Shown here: positions 10,613-19,376 of the stretch, piece after piece | Layout of the letters: every line of letters starts with the position of its first letter | How positions within the stretch are numbered: the stretch's first letter is position 1 | Assembly (NCBI RefSeq): GCF_034008315.1 | Contig: NZ_CP125377.1 | Span: 3,980,001-4,044,000, forward strand | DNA from: Pseudomonas sp. P8_241 | GTDB taxonomy: Bacteria; Pseudomonadota; Gammaproteobacteria; Pseudomonadales; Pseudomonadaceae | Reading direction: 5' to 3' | Length of the DNA: 64,000 nt | Position numbers and translations under genes: made by a program | Notes under the pieces: model-generated | Seen by the model: the letters and a program-made list of their open reading frames with translations, nothing else | Told to the model about the DNA's origin: nothing | Database searches by the model: none

Positions 10613-11995
10613 ATGCAAACTCTGAGCACCACGCTGCTGATCATCGGCGGCGGCCCTGGCGGTTATGTGACGGCGATCCGTGCCGGTCAGTTGGGCATCC
10701 CGACCATTCTGGTAGAAGGCCAATCGTTGGGCGGCACTTGCCTGAACATCGGCTGCATTCCCTCCAAGGCGTTGATTCATGTCGCCGAGCAGTTTCACCA
10801 GACGCAACACCACAGCCAGCATTCGGCGCTGGGCATCAACGTTTCGGCGCCGACCCTCGACATCAGCAAGAGCGTCGAATGGAAGGACGGCATTGTTGAT
10901 CGCCTGACCACCGGCGTCGCGGCACTGCTGAAAAAACACAAAATCCAGGTCGTTCAAGGCTGGGCCAAGGTGGTTGACGGCAAGACCGTGGACGTCGGCG
11001 ACACGCGCATTCAGTGCGAGCACCTGGTGCTGGCCACCGGCTCCAAAAGCGTGAACCTGCCGATGCTGCCGATTGGCGGCCCGATCATTTCGTCCACCGA
11101 AGCGTTGGCACCGACCTCCGTGCCCAAACGGCTGATCGTGGTCGGTGGCGGTTACATCGGTTTGGAACTGGGCATTGCCTATCGCAAGCTCGGTGCCGAG
11201 GTCAGCGTGGTCGAGGCGCAGGAACGCATCCTGCCGGCCTATGACGCTGAACTGACCCAACCGGTCCATGAAGAACTGAAAAAACTAGGTATCAAGCTTT
11301 ACTTGAAACATAGCGTGCAAAGCTTTGATTCAACGGTAAATACTCTGCAAGTTCTGGATCCGAACGGTGACACGCTGAACCTGGAAACCGATCAGGTGCT
11401 GGTGGCCGTGGGTCGCAAGCCGAACACCCAGGGCTGGAACCTCGAAGCGCTGAACCTGGACATGAACGGCTCCTCGATCAAGATCGACAACCGTTGCCAG
11501 ACCAGCATGCGCAACGTGTATGCCATCGGCGACCTCAGCGGCGAACCGATGCTGGCGCACCGGGCCATGGCCCAAGGCGAGATGGTTGCCGAGCTGATCA
11601 GCGGTAAATCCCGCGAGTTCAACCCCACCGCAATCGCCGCCGTGTGCTTTACCGACCCGGAACTGGTGGTGGTCGGCAAGACCCCGGACGAAGCCAAGGC
11701 AGCAGGTTTGGATTGCATCGTCTCGAGCTTTCCGTTCGCCGCCAATGGCCGGGCGATGACGCTGGAGTCCAAAAGCGGCTTCGTGCGCGTGGTCGCTCGT
11801 CGGGACAATCATCTGATTGTCGGCTGGCAGGCGGTGGGTGTCGGGGTATCGGAGTTGTCGACGGCGTTTGCGCAAAGCCTGGAAATGGGCGCGCGACTGG
11901 AAGACATCGGTGGCACCATCCATGCCCATCCGACGCTGGGTGAAGCGGTGCAGGAAGCGGCTTTGCGGGCCTTGGGGCATGCGCTGCATCTGTGA
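10613..11995 (+). CDS. lpdV: dihydrolipoyl dehydrogenase E3 of the branched-chain complex (LPD-Val)
   Basis: A 460-residue FAD disulfide oxidoreductase that reoxidises dihydrolipoamide with NAD+. The FAD motif IIGGGPGGY is at about residues 10-18. The redox disulfide is Cys43-Cys48 in CLNIGC. An NAD motif [12 protein letters not shown] lies mid-protein, and the C-terminal HAHPTLGEA carries the catalytic His and Glu. The ATG at 10613 follows GGAGAG; a TTG five codons earlier is less likely. It is the last gene of the bkd operon. Confidence 0.95.
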   Translation: MQTLSTTLLIIGGGPGGYVTAIRAGQLGIPTILVEGQSLGGTCLNIGCIPSKALIHVAEQFHQTQHHSQHSALGINVSAPTLDISKSVEWKDGIVDRLTTGVAALLKKHKIQVVQGWAKVVDGKTVDVGDTRIQCEHLVLATGSKSVNLPMLPIGGPIISSTEALAPTSVPKRLIVVGGGYIGLELGIAYRKLGAEVSVVEAQERILPAYDAELTQPVHEELKKLGIKLYLKHSVQSFDSTVNTLQVLDPNGDTLNLETDQVLVAVGRKPNTQGWNLEALNLDMNGSSIKIDNRCQTSMRNVYAIGDLSGEPMLAHRAMAQGEMVAELISGKSREFNPTAIAAVCFTDPELVVVGKTPDEAKAAGLDCIVSSFPFAANGRAMTLESKSGFVRVVARRDNHLIVGWQAVGVGVSELSTAFAQSLEMGARLEDIGGTIHAHPTLGEAVQEAALRALGHALHL

Positions 11996-12013
11996 TTCAA
12001 AGCACGCTCTAAC

Positions 12014-12097
12014 TCTGTAGGAGCCGGCTTGCTGGAGATGGCGGTCAATCTGATACACCGCGTCGCGTTGATCGCCGGCAAGCCAGCTCCTACAGGG
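12014..12097. repeat. REP pair
   Basis: Arms TGTAGGAGCCGGCTTGC and GCAAGCCAGCTCCTACAG are about 50 bases apart, in the gap between lpdV and ilvE. The left arm has a mismatch (GCTGGAGATGG) against the usual CCGGCGA core. Confidence 0.82.
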
Positions 12098-12207
12098 ATC
12101 GCAATCTGGGCTGCGAAATGGGCCCGGAATGAAGTATTGTTGTCCCCATCCAAAAAACGTCAGAAGCCTTGAACCGTTTCGACGGTTGTTCAGTGATAGA
12201 GGGTGTC

Positions 12208-13227
12208 ATGGGTAACGAAAGCATCAATTGGGACAAGCTGGGTTTTGACTACATCAAGACCGACAAGCGCTATCTGTCATATTTCCGCAATGGCGAGTGG
12301 GATAAAGGCACCCTGACCGAAGATAACGTGCTGCACATCAGCGAAGGCTCCACGGCCCTTCACTATGGCCAGCAGTGCTTCGAAGGCATGAAGGCCTATC
12401 GTTGCAAGGACGGCTCGATCAACCTGTTCCGCCCGGATCAGAACGCTCTGCGCATGCAACGCAGCTGCGCCCGCCTGCTGATGCCGCAGGTGGAAACCGA
12501 GCAGTTCATCGAAGCCTGTAAAGAAGTGGTCCGCGCCAACGAGCGCTTCATCCCGCCTTACGGCACCGGCGGCGCGCTGTACCTGCGTCCGTTCGTGATC
12601 GGCGTGGGTGACAACATCGGCGTGCGTACCGCTCCCGAGTTCATCTTCTCGATTTTCTGCATCCCGGTCGGCGCGTACTTCAAGGGCGGCCTGACCCCGC
12701 ACAACTTCCAGATCTCCAGCTACGACCGCGCCGCGCCTCAAGGCACCGGTGCCGCCAAGGTCGGTGGCAACTACGCCGCCAGTCTGATGCCGGGCTCCAA
12801 GGCCAAGAAAGCCCACTTCGCCGACGCCATCTACCTGGATCCGATGACCCACACCAAGATCGAGGAAGTCGGTTCGGCCAACTTCTTCGGGATCACCCAC
12901 GACAACAAGTTCGTGACCCCGAACTCGCCATCGGTACTGCCGGGCATCACCCGTCTGTCGCTGATCGAGCTGGCCAAGACCCGTCTGGGCCTGGAAGTGG
13001 TTGAAGGTGACGTGTTCATCGACAAGCTATCCGACTTCAAGGAAGCCGGCGCTTGCGGTACTGCGGCGGTGATTACGCCGATAGGCGGCATCGACTACAA
13101 CGATCATCTGCACGTGTTCCACAGCGAAACCGAAGTCGGCCCGGTCACCCAGAAGCTCTACAAAGAGCTGACAGGCGTGCAAACCGGCGACATCGAAGCG
13201 CCAGCGGGCTGGATCGTCAAGGTTTGA
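12208..13227 (+). CDS. ilvE: branched-chain amino acid aminotransferase
   Basis: A 339-residue fold-type IV PLP enzyme of the BCAT type II branch. Lys184 in GAAKVGGNYA is the Schiff-base lysine. ALHYGQQCFEGMKAYR and EVGSANFFGI are further family signatures. It interconverts Leu, Ile and Val with their 2-oxoacids, the substrates of the bkd complex upstream. The ATG at 12208 has GAGGGTG before it; an upstream in-frame ATG at 12169 would add 13 unlikely residues. A strong hairpin terminator follows. Confidence 0.93.
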   Translation: MGNESINWDKLGFDYIKTDKRYLSYFRNGEWDKGTLTEDNVLHISEGSTALHYGQQCFEGMKAYRCKDGSINLFRPDQNALRMQRSCARLLMPQVETEQFIEACKEVVRANERFIPPYGTGGALYLRPFVIGVGDNIGVRTAPEFIFSIFCIPVGAYFKGGLTPHNFQISSYDRAAPQGTGAAKVGGNYAASLMPGSKAKKAHFADAIYLDPMTHTKIEEVGSANFFGITHDNKFVTPNSPSVLPGITRLSLIELAKTRLGLEVVEGDVFIDKLSDFKEAGACGTAAVITPIGGIDYNDHLHVFHSETEVGPVTQKLYKELTGVQTGDIEAPAGWIVKV

Positions 13228-13243
13228 CCTGACGCCAGACGCA

Positions 13244-13282
13244 CAAAAGCCCCCCATCGGGTGACCGATGGGGGGCTTTTTC
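13244..13282 (+). terminator. rho-independent terminator after ilvE
   Basis: A GC-rich stem pairs GCCCCCCATCGG with CCGATGGGGGGC around a short loop. It is flanked by AAAA on the left and TTTTT on the right, so it could also work in the reverse direction. Confidence 0.9.
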
Positions 13283-13294
13283 ATGGCCTGATGA

Positions 13295-13374
13295 AAAGAT
13301 CGCAACCTGCGGCAGCTCCTACAGTCATAGTCCTTCCAACCCGGTAGGTGCTGCCGAAGGCTGCGATCTTTTGC
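13295..13374. repeat. REP-like inverted element of the GATCGCAxxCTGCxGCAG type
   Basis: Arms AAGATCGCAACCTGCGGCAGCTCCTAC and GTAGGTGCTGCCGAAGGCTGCGATCTT face each other. The right half is inside the ArsR-type gene at 13325 and encodes its last residues. A third, solitary arm of the same kind is at 32159-32190. Confidence 0.72.
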
Positions 13375-14080
13375 CATCACGCTCAATGGGCAACTGAACC
13401 CCAAACCGCCCCGCTATTTCCTTTCGTCCCAACATCGTCAACGCCAACGCCCGACTGTCCAGATCCTGCGTCACCCACTTTCGTTTGAGCGCCACTTGCA
13501 GCAACGCCGCCCCCAGCGATCCGCCCAGATGCGGCCGGCGCATGCTCCAGTCCAGACAAGGGCAGGCAAAACGGCGGCGCCGCGTGCTCAAATCCTGCAC
13601 ATCAACACCCAGCCCCTCAAACAATGCCGTACCGCTGTCGCTCAAGCGATAGGCCTGTTCGTCGGTTTCCTGCAACCAACCCGCTTCCAGCAGACAGTCA
13701 TGCAACAGCACCGCCAGGGTGCCGGCCATGTGGTCGTAGCACGTGCGAGCGAACTGCAAACGGTCCGGTGTGTGCGGTTTGAATGTCGGCGCCGTGTTCT
13801 GGCCGATCACCATCAATGCTTCGAGCGCCTGGGCCACGCGTTTGCCCGCCAGGCTGTAATAGCGATGACGCCCCTGTATGTGCAAGCGAATCAGCGCCAA
13901 CTCCTTGAGTTTCGCCAAATGGGCACTGGCGGTCGACGCACTGACCTCGGCCACCGCCGCCAGCTCGGTGCTGGTACGAGCGTGGCCGTCCATCAGCGAG
14001 CAGAGGATTTTCGTCCGTGCGGGCTCGGCAATGGCTGCGGCCACCTGCGAAACGCCGATGTCGTGATGTTCTGCGGTCAT
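13325..14080 (-). CDS. ArsR-type winged-helix transcriptional regulator, long form
   Basis: A 251-residue protein. An N-terminal ArsR helix-turn-helix (about residues 10-85; ELAAVAEVSASTASAHLAKLKELALI, wing QGRHRYYSL) is followed by a C-terminal extension of about 150 residues with a Cys/Arg-rich stretch RRRRFACPCLDW. Ordinary ArsR proteins have about 110 residues; this long form is a separate subgroup. It is divergent from the P450 gene with 79 bases between starts, so it probably controls it. The last 12 or so residues (KRSQPSAAPTG) are encoded by a REP-like repeat and may be a non-functional tail. Confidence 0.8.
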   Translation of the reverse strand: MTAEHHDIGVSQVAAAIAEPARTKILCSLMDGHARTSTELAAVAEVSASTASAHLAKLKELALIRLHIQGRHRYYSLAGKRVAQALEALMVIGQNTAPTFKPHTPDRLQFARTCYDHMAGTLAVLLHDCLLEAGWLQETDEQAYRLSDSGTALFEGLGVDVQDLSTRRRRFACPCLDWSMRRPHLGGSLGAALLQVALKRKWVTQDLDSRALALTMLGRKEIAGRFGVQLPIERDGKRSQPSAAPTGLEGL

Positions 14081-14159
14081 ATTTCGCTCCCGGACGAATC
14101 AACGCCTTTTCGAACTGGAGATAGTAACAACACTTTCCAACAACAAAAGGCTGCGAACC

Positions 14160-15281
14160 ATGGACCCGATTCTCGCTGCGACCCATGCCGACCCTTACCC
14201 CTATTACGCACAGCTGCGTGCCGAGGTCGGGTTGATTTTCCATCCGCAACTGAACATGTGGGTCGCCAGCAGCGCCCAAGCGGTTGCGGCCGTTCTGGCG
14301 AATCCCGACTGTCATGTGCGGCCCACAAACGAGCCCGTGCCCCATATGATTTCCGATGGCATGGCCGGCAAGGTATTTGGCCAACTGATGCGGATGAACG
14401 AGGGTGAACGCCAACGCTGCCCAAGGTCGGCGATTGCCCCGGGCCTGGAGGTGATCGATGCGCAGGAAGTCGAGACGCTGGTCGGCGCGCGGTTGATCAC
14501 GCCTGACGCCGCAGGCCTGTACAACGCCATGTTCCGCGGACCGGTCTGCGTAATGGCGGCCCTGCTGGGTTTCTCCCCTGCACAAGGCCGATCCATCAGC
14601 GAACTGACGGGGGACTTCGTCGCGTGCCTGTCGCCCTTGAGCACCCTGGCTCAACTGAGCGCCGCCCACGCCGCAGCAGAACAGCTGAGCGGCTACGTTA
14701 TCGAGCGTCTGGAAGATCCCGACAACCACAGCCCTTTGCTCAGTGGCATCCGCCAGCGCTTTACCGGTGGCACCCCAGAAACGCTGAATGCCAACTTGAT
14801 CGGCCTGTTCTCCCAGACCTATGAGGCGACCGCCGGACTGATCGGCAACGCGATCCTGACACTGATAAAGAACCCATCGGTTCTGCGCGAAACCGCGCAA
14901 ATCGACGAATTTCTGGCCGAAGTCCAGCGCTTCGACCCGTCTGTCCAGAACACCCGACGCTTCGTCGCCGCCCCGTGCGAAATCAACGGCGTCAGCCTCA
15001 AGACCGCAGACGTGATCCTGGTGTTGCTGGCTTCGGCCAACCGCGACCCGCAACTCAACGACAACCCCGATGCCTTTATCCTGAACCGTCCAAACCGCCG
15101 CAGCTTTACCTTCGGCGCGGCACGCCATCAATGTCCGGGGCAAACCTTGGCATTGAATATCGCCAGCGCGACGTTGCGACAGTTTTTGAAGACAAAACCG
15201 GTGCTGGAACGGCTGAGTTGGGATTACCGGCCGTCCTTGAATGGGCGGGTTCCCGTGTTCAGCGACACAAGGCAGGTTTGA
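14160..15281 (+). CDS. cytochrome P450 with atypical I helix
   Basis: A 373-residue soluble bacterial P450, short for the usual 400. The haem-binding loop FTFGAARHQCPGQ puts the axial thiolate at Cys325. The K-helix ExxR motif is AEVQRFDP. The I-helix reads SQTYEATAG around Glu222: the acid is kept, but the canonical glycine and the oxygen-activating threonine of (A/G)Gx(D/E)T are Thr and Ala. No ferredoxin or reductase gene is adjacent. It may be a peroxygenase or use substrate-assisted catalysis, as in P450s with alanine here. Substrate is unknown. It is probably regulated by the divergent ArsR-type gene. Confidence 0.85.
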   Translation: MDPILAATHADPYPYYAQLRAEVGLIFHPQLNMWVASSAQAVAAVLANPDCHVRPTNEPVPHMISDGMAGKVFGQLMRMNEGERQRCPRSAIAPGLEVIDAQEVETLVGARLITPDAAGLYNAMFRGPVCVMAALLGFSPAQGRSISELTGDFVACLSPLSTLAQLSAAHAAAEQLSGYVIERLEDPDNHSPLLSGIRQRFTGGTPETLNANLIGLFSQTYEATAGLIGNAILTLIKNPSVLRETAQIDEFLAEVQRFDPSVQNTRRFVAAPCEINGVSLKTADVILVLLASANRDPQLNDNPDAFILNRPNRRSFTFGAARHQCPGQTLALNIASATLRQFLKTKPVLERLSWDYRPSLNGRVPVFSDTRQV

Positions 15282-15288
15282 TCGGCAA

Positions 15289-15795
15289 TCAATCCAACGA
15301 CCCCACCCGCCCGGCATCCGGCCAAAACAACGCTGCCTGCCCTTTGCGCTGGCCATTCTGGTCAATCAGCGTCCACACCTTGCCTTCATGAATCATGAAG
15401 GCATTGCCCGCCTTGTCCACCCGATAGCCGCTGTAGCCGTGGGCAATGCCGTGGGCCGTGACTTGTTCCAGCAGGGTTTGGCGCATGGCACGGTCGAGCG
15501 GCGAGGCGCTGAAGCGTGACGGCATGCCGAGAAATTCGGAGCGCGGGTATTTGAAACAGGCCAGGGTCTGTTCGTTGGCGTAGAAAAACAGCGGATCGTC
15601 CTGGGTGCCATGGGCCAGCAGGCTGTAGGGCGCGTGGGCGTGCAGCCAATGCAGGCGCTCGGCTGCGGTCAATGACTGCGGGGTCGGCAGGTGTTTCCCG
15701 GTCCAATGCCGATAAGACGCGTCGATCAGCTCAATCGCAGCAGTGTATTCATCAATCAGCAACGTGCGCCCTCCCAGGCAATCGCGATCAATCAT
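15289..15795 (-). CDS. MEKHLA (PAS-like) domain protein
   Basis: A 168-residue protein matching the stand-alone MEKHLA domain, a PAS-related fold. Typical parts are APYSLLAHGTQDDPLFFYANEQTLACF and the C-terminal HGYSGYRVDKAGNAFMIHEGKVW. It has no signal peptide or output domain. Its ATG overlaps the 3' end of the FKBP gene by 8 bases, so the two are translationally coupled. The function of stand-alone MEKHLA proteins in bacteria is unknown. Confidence 0.78.
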   Translation of the reverse strand: MIDRDCLGGRTLLIDEYTAAIELIDASYRHWTGKHLPTPQSLTAAERLHWLHAHAPYSLLAHGTQDDPLFFYANEQTLACFKYPRSEFLGMPSRFSASPLDRAMRQTLLEQVTAHGIAHGYSGYRVDKAGNAFMIHEGKVWTLIDQNGQRKGQAALFWPDAGRVGSLD

Positions 15796-16126
15796 CGCGC
15801 GTCAGCACTTCCAGCAACTCGATTTCGAACGTCAGGTTGGCGTTCGGTGGAATGCTGCCCATGGTGCGCTCGCCATACGCCAGATGCGCCGGCACCAACA
15901 GTTTGCGTTTGCCGCCGACCTGCATGCCCGGGATGCCCTGGTCCCACCCCTTGATGACCCTTCCCGTACCAATCACGCACTGGAAAGGTTTGCCACGGCT
16001 ATAGGAAGAATCGAATTCGCTGCCGTCTTCCAGCCAACCGCGGTACTGGGTGGTGATTAAAGCGCCCTTGACGGCGGCTTTACCCTCGCCGATATGAAGA
16101 TCGATTACCTGAAGCTCGTCATTCAT
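15788..16126 (-). CDS. FKBP-type peptidyl-prolyl cis-trans isomerase
   Basis: A 112-residue single FKBP domain. Characteristic segments are ALITTQYRGWLEDGSEFDSSYSRGKPFQCVIGTGRVIKGWDQGI (in part) and the C-terminal ANLTFEIELLEV. Active-site aromatics (Tyr, Phe-Asp, Trp-Asp) are in place. Without a signal peptide it should be cytoplasmic. It catalyses proline isomerisation during folding. It heads a two-gene unit with the MEKHLA gene. Confidence 0.9.
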   Translation of the reverse strand: MNDELQVIDLHIGEGKAAVKGALITTQYRGWLEDGSEFDSSYSRGKPFQCVIGTGRVIKGWDQGIPGMQVGGKRKLLVPAHLAYGERTMGSIPPNANLTFEIELLEVLTRDD

Positions 16127-16345
16127 TGAATTTCACTCGTCTGTTCACTCACCCAAAAGGGTCTGATGGACGCCGTTTTCCCAGATTTGCATTCGATTGG
16201 CAACCATCCCCTTTGCGCACGAAGGTTCAAGTGAAAACTGCCTGCTCTGCACCGTGCTATGACGCCTCTCGTGGACAGTGGATCTTCAGCAACCCTAACC
16301 CTTATCCTTGACGCCCTGCCGTACCAGTTGATGGAGTTTCCGTTC

Positions 16346-18169
16346 ATGCCCCATGAAGGCAATCTGCTGCAAGCCGCTGTCGTATTTCTGTGCGCGGCCG
16401 TGCTGATCGTCCCCCTGGCCAAGCGCCTGCAACTGGGAGCGGTACTGGGTTATCTGTTTGCCGGGGTGATCATTGGCCCTTCAGTGCTGGGCTTGATCGA
16501 CAATCCGCAAAGCGTCGCCAATATCTCGGAACTTGGCGTGGTATTGCTGCTGTTCATCATTGGCCTGGAGTTGTCACCCCGACGCTTGTGGGTGATGCGC
16601 AAGTCAGTGTTCGGCGTGGGTTTGGCTCAGGTGTTGCTGACCGGTTCGACGATTGGCGTGGTGGCGCTGTTTGTCTTCGGCCAGCCCTTGAACAGCGCGA
16701 TTGTCCTGGGCCTCGGGCTGGCGTTGTCGTCCACCGCATTCGGCCTGCAGAGCCTGGCCGAGCGCAAGGAGCTGACCAGCCCCCACGGGCGTCTGGCGTT
16801 TGCGATTCTGCTGTTCCAGGACATCGCGGCGATCCCGCTGATTGCCATGGTGCCATTGCTTGCCGAGGGCAGTCACAGCGTCAGTGCCGCCGAGAACCTC
16901 AACCACGGCTTGCAGGTGCTGGGCAGCATTGCGGTGGTGGTGATCGGCGGACGCTATCTGTTGCGTCCGATCTTTCGCGTAGTGACCAAAACCGCGTTGC
17001 CGGAAGTGTCCACAGCCACTGCGCTACTGGTGGTGATCGGCACCGCTTGGCTGATGGAACTGGTTGGCATTTCCATGGCTCTTGGGGCCTTTCTCGCCGG
17101 CCTGCTGTTGGCGGACTCCGAATATCGCCACGAACTGGAATCGCAGATCGAGCCCTTCAAAGGCCTGCTGCTAGGGCTGTTTTTCATCAGCGTCGGCATG
17201 GGCGCCAATCTGAGTCTGTTACTGAGCGCGCCTGTCACGGTGCTGGGCCTGACCCTGCTGTTGATTGCAATCAAGCTGCCGCTGCTGTTCATCGTCGGGC
17301 ATTTGGCCGGTGGTTTGAACAAGGTCAGCGCGATTCGCCTCGGGATCGTGCTGGCGGCCGGCGGTGAGTTCGCTTTCGTGGTGTTCAAGATCGGCCGCGA
17401 CCATGAACTGTTCGTGCCGCAGATGTATGACCTGCTGGTGCTGACGATCACCCTGTCGATGGCGGTGACGCCCCTGTTGCTGCTGGTGTGCGCACGGCTG
17501 GTCAGCCCCAAGGTGCAACCGGTCGAAGTGCCGGAGAAATTCCGTGAAATCGATACCGATACCCCTCGGGTGGTCATCGCCGGTATGGGCCGCATGGGGC
17601 AGATCGTTGCGCGGATCCTGCGGGCGCAGAACATCAAGTTCGTCGCCCTCGATACCTCGATTGAGACCATCGAGCTGTCTCGCAGTTTTGGTGGCGTGCC
17701 GGTGTTCTATGGCGACCCGATGCGCCCGGAAATCCTCAGCGCGGCCAAAGTGGGGGAAGCCGAATTTTTCGTGATCGCTACCGACGACCCGGACACCAAC
17801 ATCAAGACGGCCGAGTTGGTGCGCAAGCTCTATCCGCACATGAAAATTATCGCCCGCGCCCGCAACCGCCAGCATGTACACCGCTTGATGGACGTCGGTG
17901 CGCAAGCGGTACGCGAGACTTTTTATTCGAGTCTGGAAATGAGCCGGCAAACCCTGATCGGCCTGGGGCTGACCCAGGCCCAGGCCGACTCGCGGATCAA
18001 GCGCTTCAAGCATCACGATGAACAAGTGCTCGAAGCCCAGCATGCCGTCTATGATGACGCCGCGAAGGTCCTGCAAACAGCCCAGGAAGCGCGGGAGGAA
18101 CTGGCGCGCCTGTTTGAATCCGATGAGCTCCAAGAGCGAACGGCAAGCAAAGAAAGGACGCCCCAATGA
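16346..18169 (+). CDS. Kef-type monovalent cation:proton antiporter (CPA2) with TrkA-N domain
   Basis: A 607-residue membrane protein. About 12 transmembrane helices (residues 5-385) hold the CPA2 exchanger core, with LLFIIGLELSPRRLW, LLFQDIAAIPL and GAFLAGLLLADSEYRHELE. A cytosolic RCK/TrkA-N domain (VVIAGMGRMGQIVARIL, about 410-530) and a coiled tail follow. This is the KefB/KefC layout, which couples K+ efflux to H+ uptake, often during electrophile stress. The ATG at 16346 has GGAG 9 bases before it. The frame is open from 16259, but the upstream region looks non-coding. The stop overlaps the alkC start (ATGA). Confidence 0.88.
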   Translation: MPHEGNLLQAAVVFLCAAVLIVPLAKRLQLGAVLGYLFAGVIIGPSVLGLIDNPQSVANISELGVVLLLFIIGLELSPRRLWVMRKSVFGVGLAQVLLTGSTIGVVALFVFGQPLNSAIVLGLGLALSSTAFGLQSLAERKELTSPHGRLAFAILLFQDIAAIPLIAMVPLLAEGSHSVSAAENLNHGLQVLGSIAVVVIGGRYLLRPIFRVVTKTALPEVSTATALLVVIGTAWLMELVGISMALGAFLAGLLLADSEYRHELESQIEPFKGLLLGLFFISVGMGANLSLLLSAPVTVLGLTLLLIAIKLPLLFIVGHLAGGLNKVSAIRLGIVLAAGGEFAFVVFKIGRDHELFVPQMYDLLVLTITLSMAVTPLLLLVCARLVSPKVQPVEVPEKFREIDTDTPRVVIAGMGRMGQIVARILRAQNIKFVALDTSIETIELSRSFGGVPVFYGDPMRPEILSAAKVGEAEFFVIATDDPDTNIKTAELVRKLYPHMKIIARARNRQHVHRLMDVGAQAVRETFYSSLEMSRQTLIGLGLTQAQADSRIKRFKHHDEQVLEAQHAVYDDAAKVLQTAQEAREELARLFESDELQERTASKERTPQ

Positions 18170-19266
18170 GTGACTCTGACTCGACTTCGCCTGCCCTCAA
18201 GGAAATCTTCAACCTCGAGCGCCTCCAACACATCGCCACCGAAATGACGGCGGTTTATCCCGCGTTCGACGCCAAGGCATTCCTGAAACTGGCCCAATCC
18301 GGCCTGGCAGAGCTGAGCGTGATGCAGCGCATGGCCCGGGTCAGTGAATGCCTCCACGCGGTGTTGCCGCTGGACTATGAAGCTTCGGTGGACGTCCTGC
18401 GCACCCTCGCCCCGCGCCTGAACAGCGGTTTTGTCAGCATGTGCCTGCCGCACTACGTCGCCCGCTACGGCGCTCATGCATTCGAGCAGTCGATGGATGC
18501 ACTGAAGTATTTCACCGCCTTCGGTTCCTCGGAGTTCGCGATCCGGCACTTTTTGCGCAGCGACTTCGAGCGTACGCTCACGCTGATGCATGGCTGGTCG
18601 CTGGATGACAACGAACACGTGCGACGTCTGGCCAGCGAAGGCTGCCGACCGCGCTTGCCTTGGTCGTTTCGACTGGAGCAAGTCCAGGCCGACCCGCGCC
18701 TCGCCGTCAAAATTCTCGACAACCTGAAGGCCGACACCAGCCTTTACGTGCGCAAATCCGTGGCCAACCACCTCAACGACATCACCAAGGACCATCCCGA
18801 GTGGGTGCTGGAACTGATCGAAGGCTGGTCGCTGGACAACAAACACACCGCGTGGATCGCCAGGCACGCCTTGCGCAGCCTGATCAAACAGGGGAACTCG
18901 CGGGCGCTGGCGATCATTGGCGCAAGCGGTAAGCCTGAAGTTGAGATCAGCGAGGTGCAGGTCAATCCGCCAGTGATTGGCCTGGGTGAAAAGATCACCC
19001 TGTCCTTTGTCGTCAAATCCACTGTTGAAGACACTCAGCGTCTGGTGATCGATTACTCCATCGATTACGTCAAGGCCAACGGCGGCACGTCAGCGAAGGT
19101 GTTCAAGCTCAAGGCGCTGACACTGCCCGGCATGGCCAGCGAAACGGTGAGCCGTGGGCAGCAGATCAAGGAACTCACCACCCGCAGGCATTATGCGGGC
19201 GTTCATGCGGTGCACATCATGGTGAATGGGGAGCGGCTGGCCAGCACGCAATTCGAGATCGTTTGA
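18166..19266 (+). CDS. alkC: AlkC-type DNA glycosylase (HEAT-like repeats plus Ig-like domain)
   Basis: A 366-residue protein. Residues of about 20-260 form helical HEAT-like repeats (HFLRSDFERTLTLMHGWSLDDNEHVRRLASEG, in part, and a second GWSLDNKHTAWIARHA copy). About 265-366 is an all-beta Ig-like domain (VNPPVIGLGEKITLSFVV). This two-part layout is that of AlkC, which excises 3-methyladenine-type bases without base flipping and was characterised in Pseudomonas. The ATGA overlap with the Kef-type gene couples an electrophile-defence transporter to alkylation repair, which fits functionally. Confidence 0.82.
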   Translation: MSDSDSTSPALKEIFNLERLQHIATEMTAVYPAFDAKAFLKLAQSGLAELSVMQRMARVSECLHAVLPLDYEASVDVLRTLAPRLNSGFVSMCLPHYVARYGAHAFEQSMDALKYFTAFGSSEFAIRHFLRSDFERTLTLMHGWSLDDNEHVRRLASEGCRPRLPWSFRLEQVQADPRLAVKILDNLKADTSLYVRKSVANHLNDITKDHPEWVLELIEGWSLDNKHTAWIARHALRSLIKQGNSRALAIIGASGKPEVEISEVQVNPPVIGLGEKITLSFVVKSTVEDTQRLVIDYSIDYVKANGGTSAKVFKLKALTLPGMASETVSRGQQIKELTTRRHYAGVHAVHIMVNGERLASTQFEIV

Positions 19267-19290
19267 CTGCATTTCTTCATTAGAACCGGA

Positions 19291-19376
19291 CCTGTAGGAG
19301 CTGGCTTGCCGGCGAATGGGCCTTGAACATGATGAAAACCTTGAGACCTCTTCGCCGGCAAGCCGGCTCCTACAGG
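19291..19376. repeat. REP pair supplying a stop codon
   Basis: Arms CTGTAGGAGCTGGCTTGCCG and CGGCAAGCCGGCTCCTACAG face each other. The CTA at 19370-19372 in the right arm is the TAG stop codon of the LysR gene, so gene and repeat overlap. Confidence 0.88.

Noticed and set aside
13698..15365. 555-codon minus-strand ORF across the P450 and the ArsR-type gene
   Set aside because: It spans two divergent real genes and their promoter; the translated sequence has no domain.
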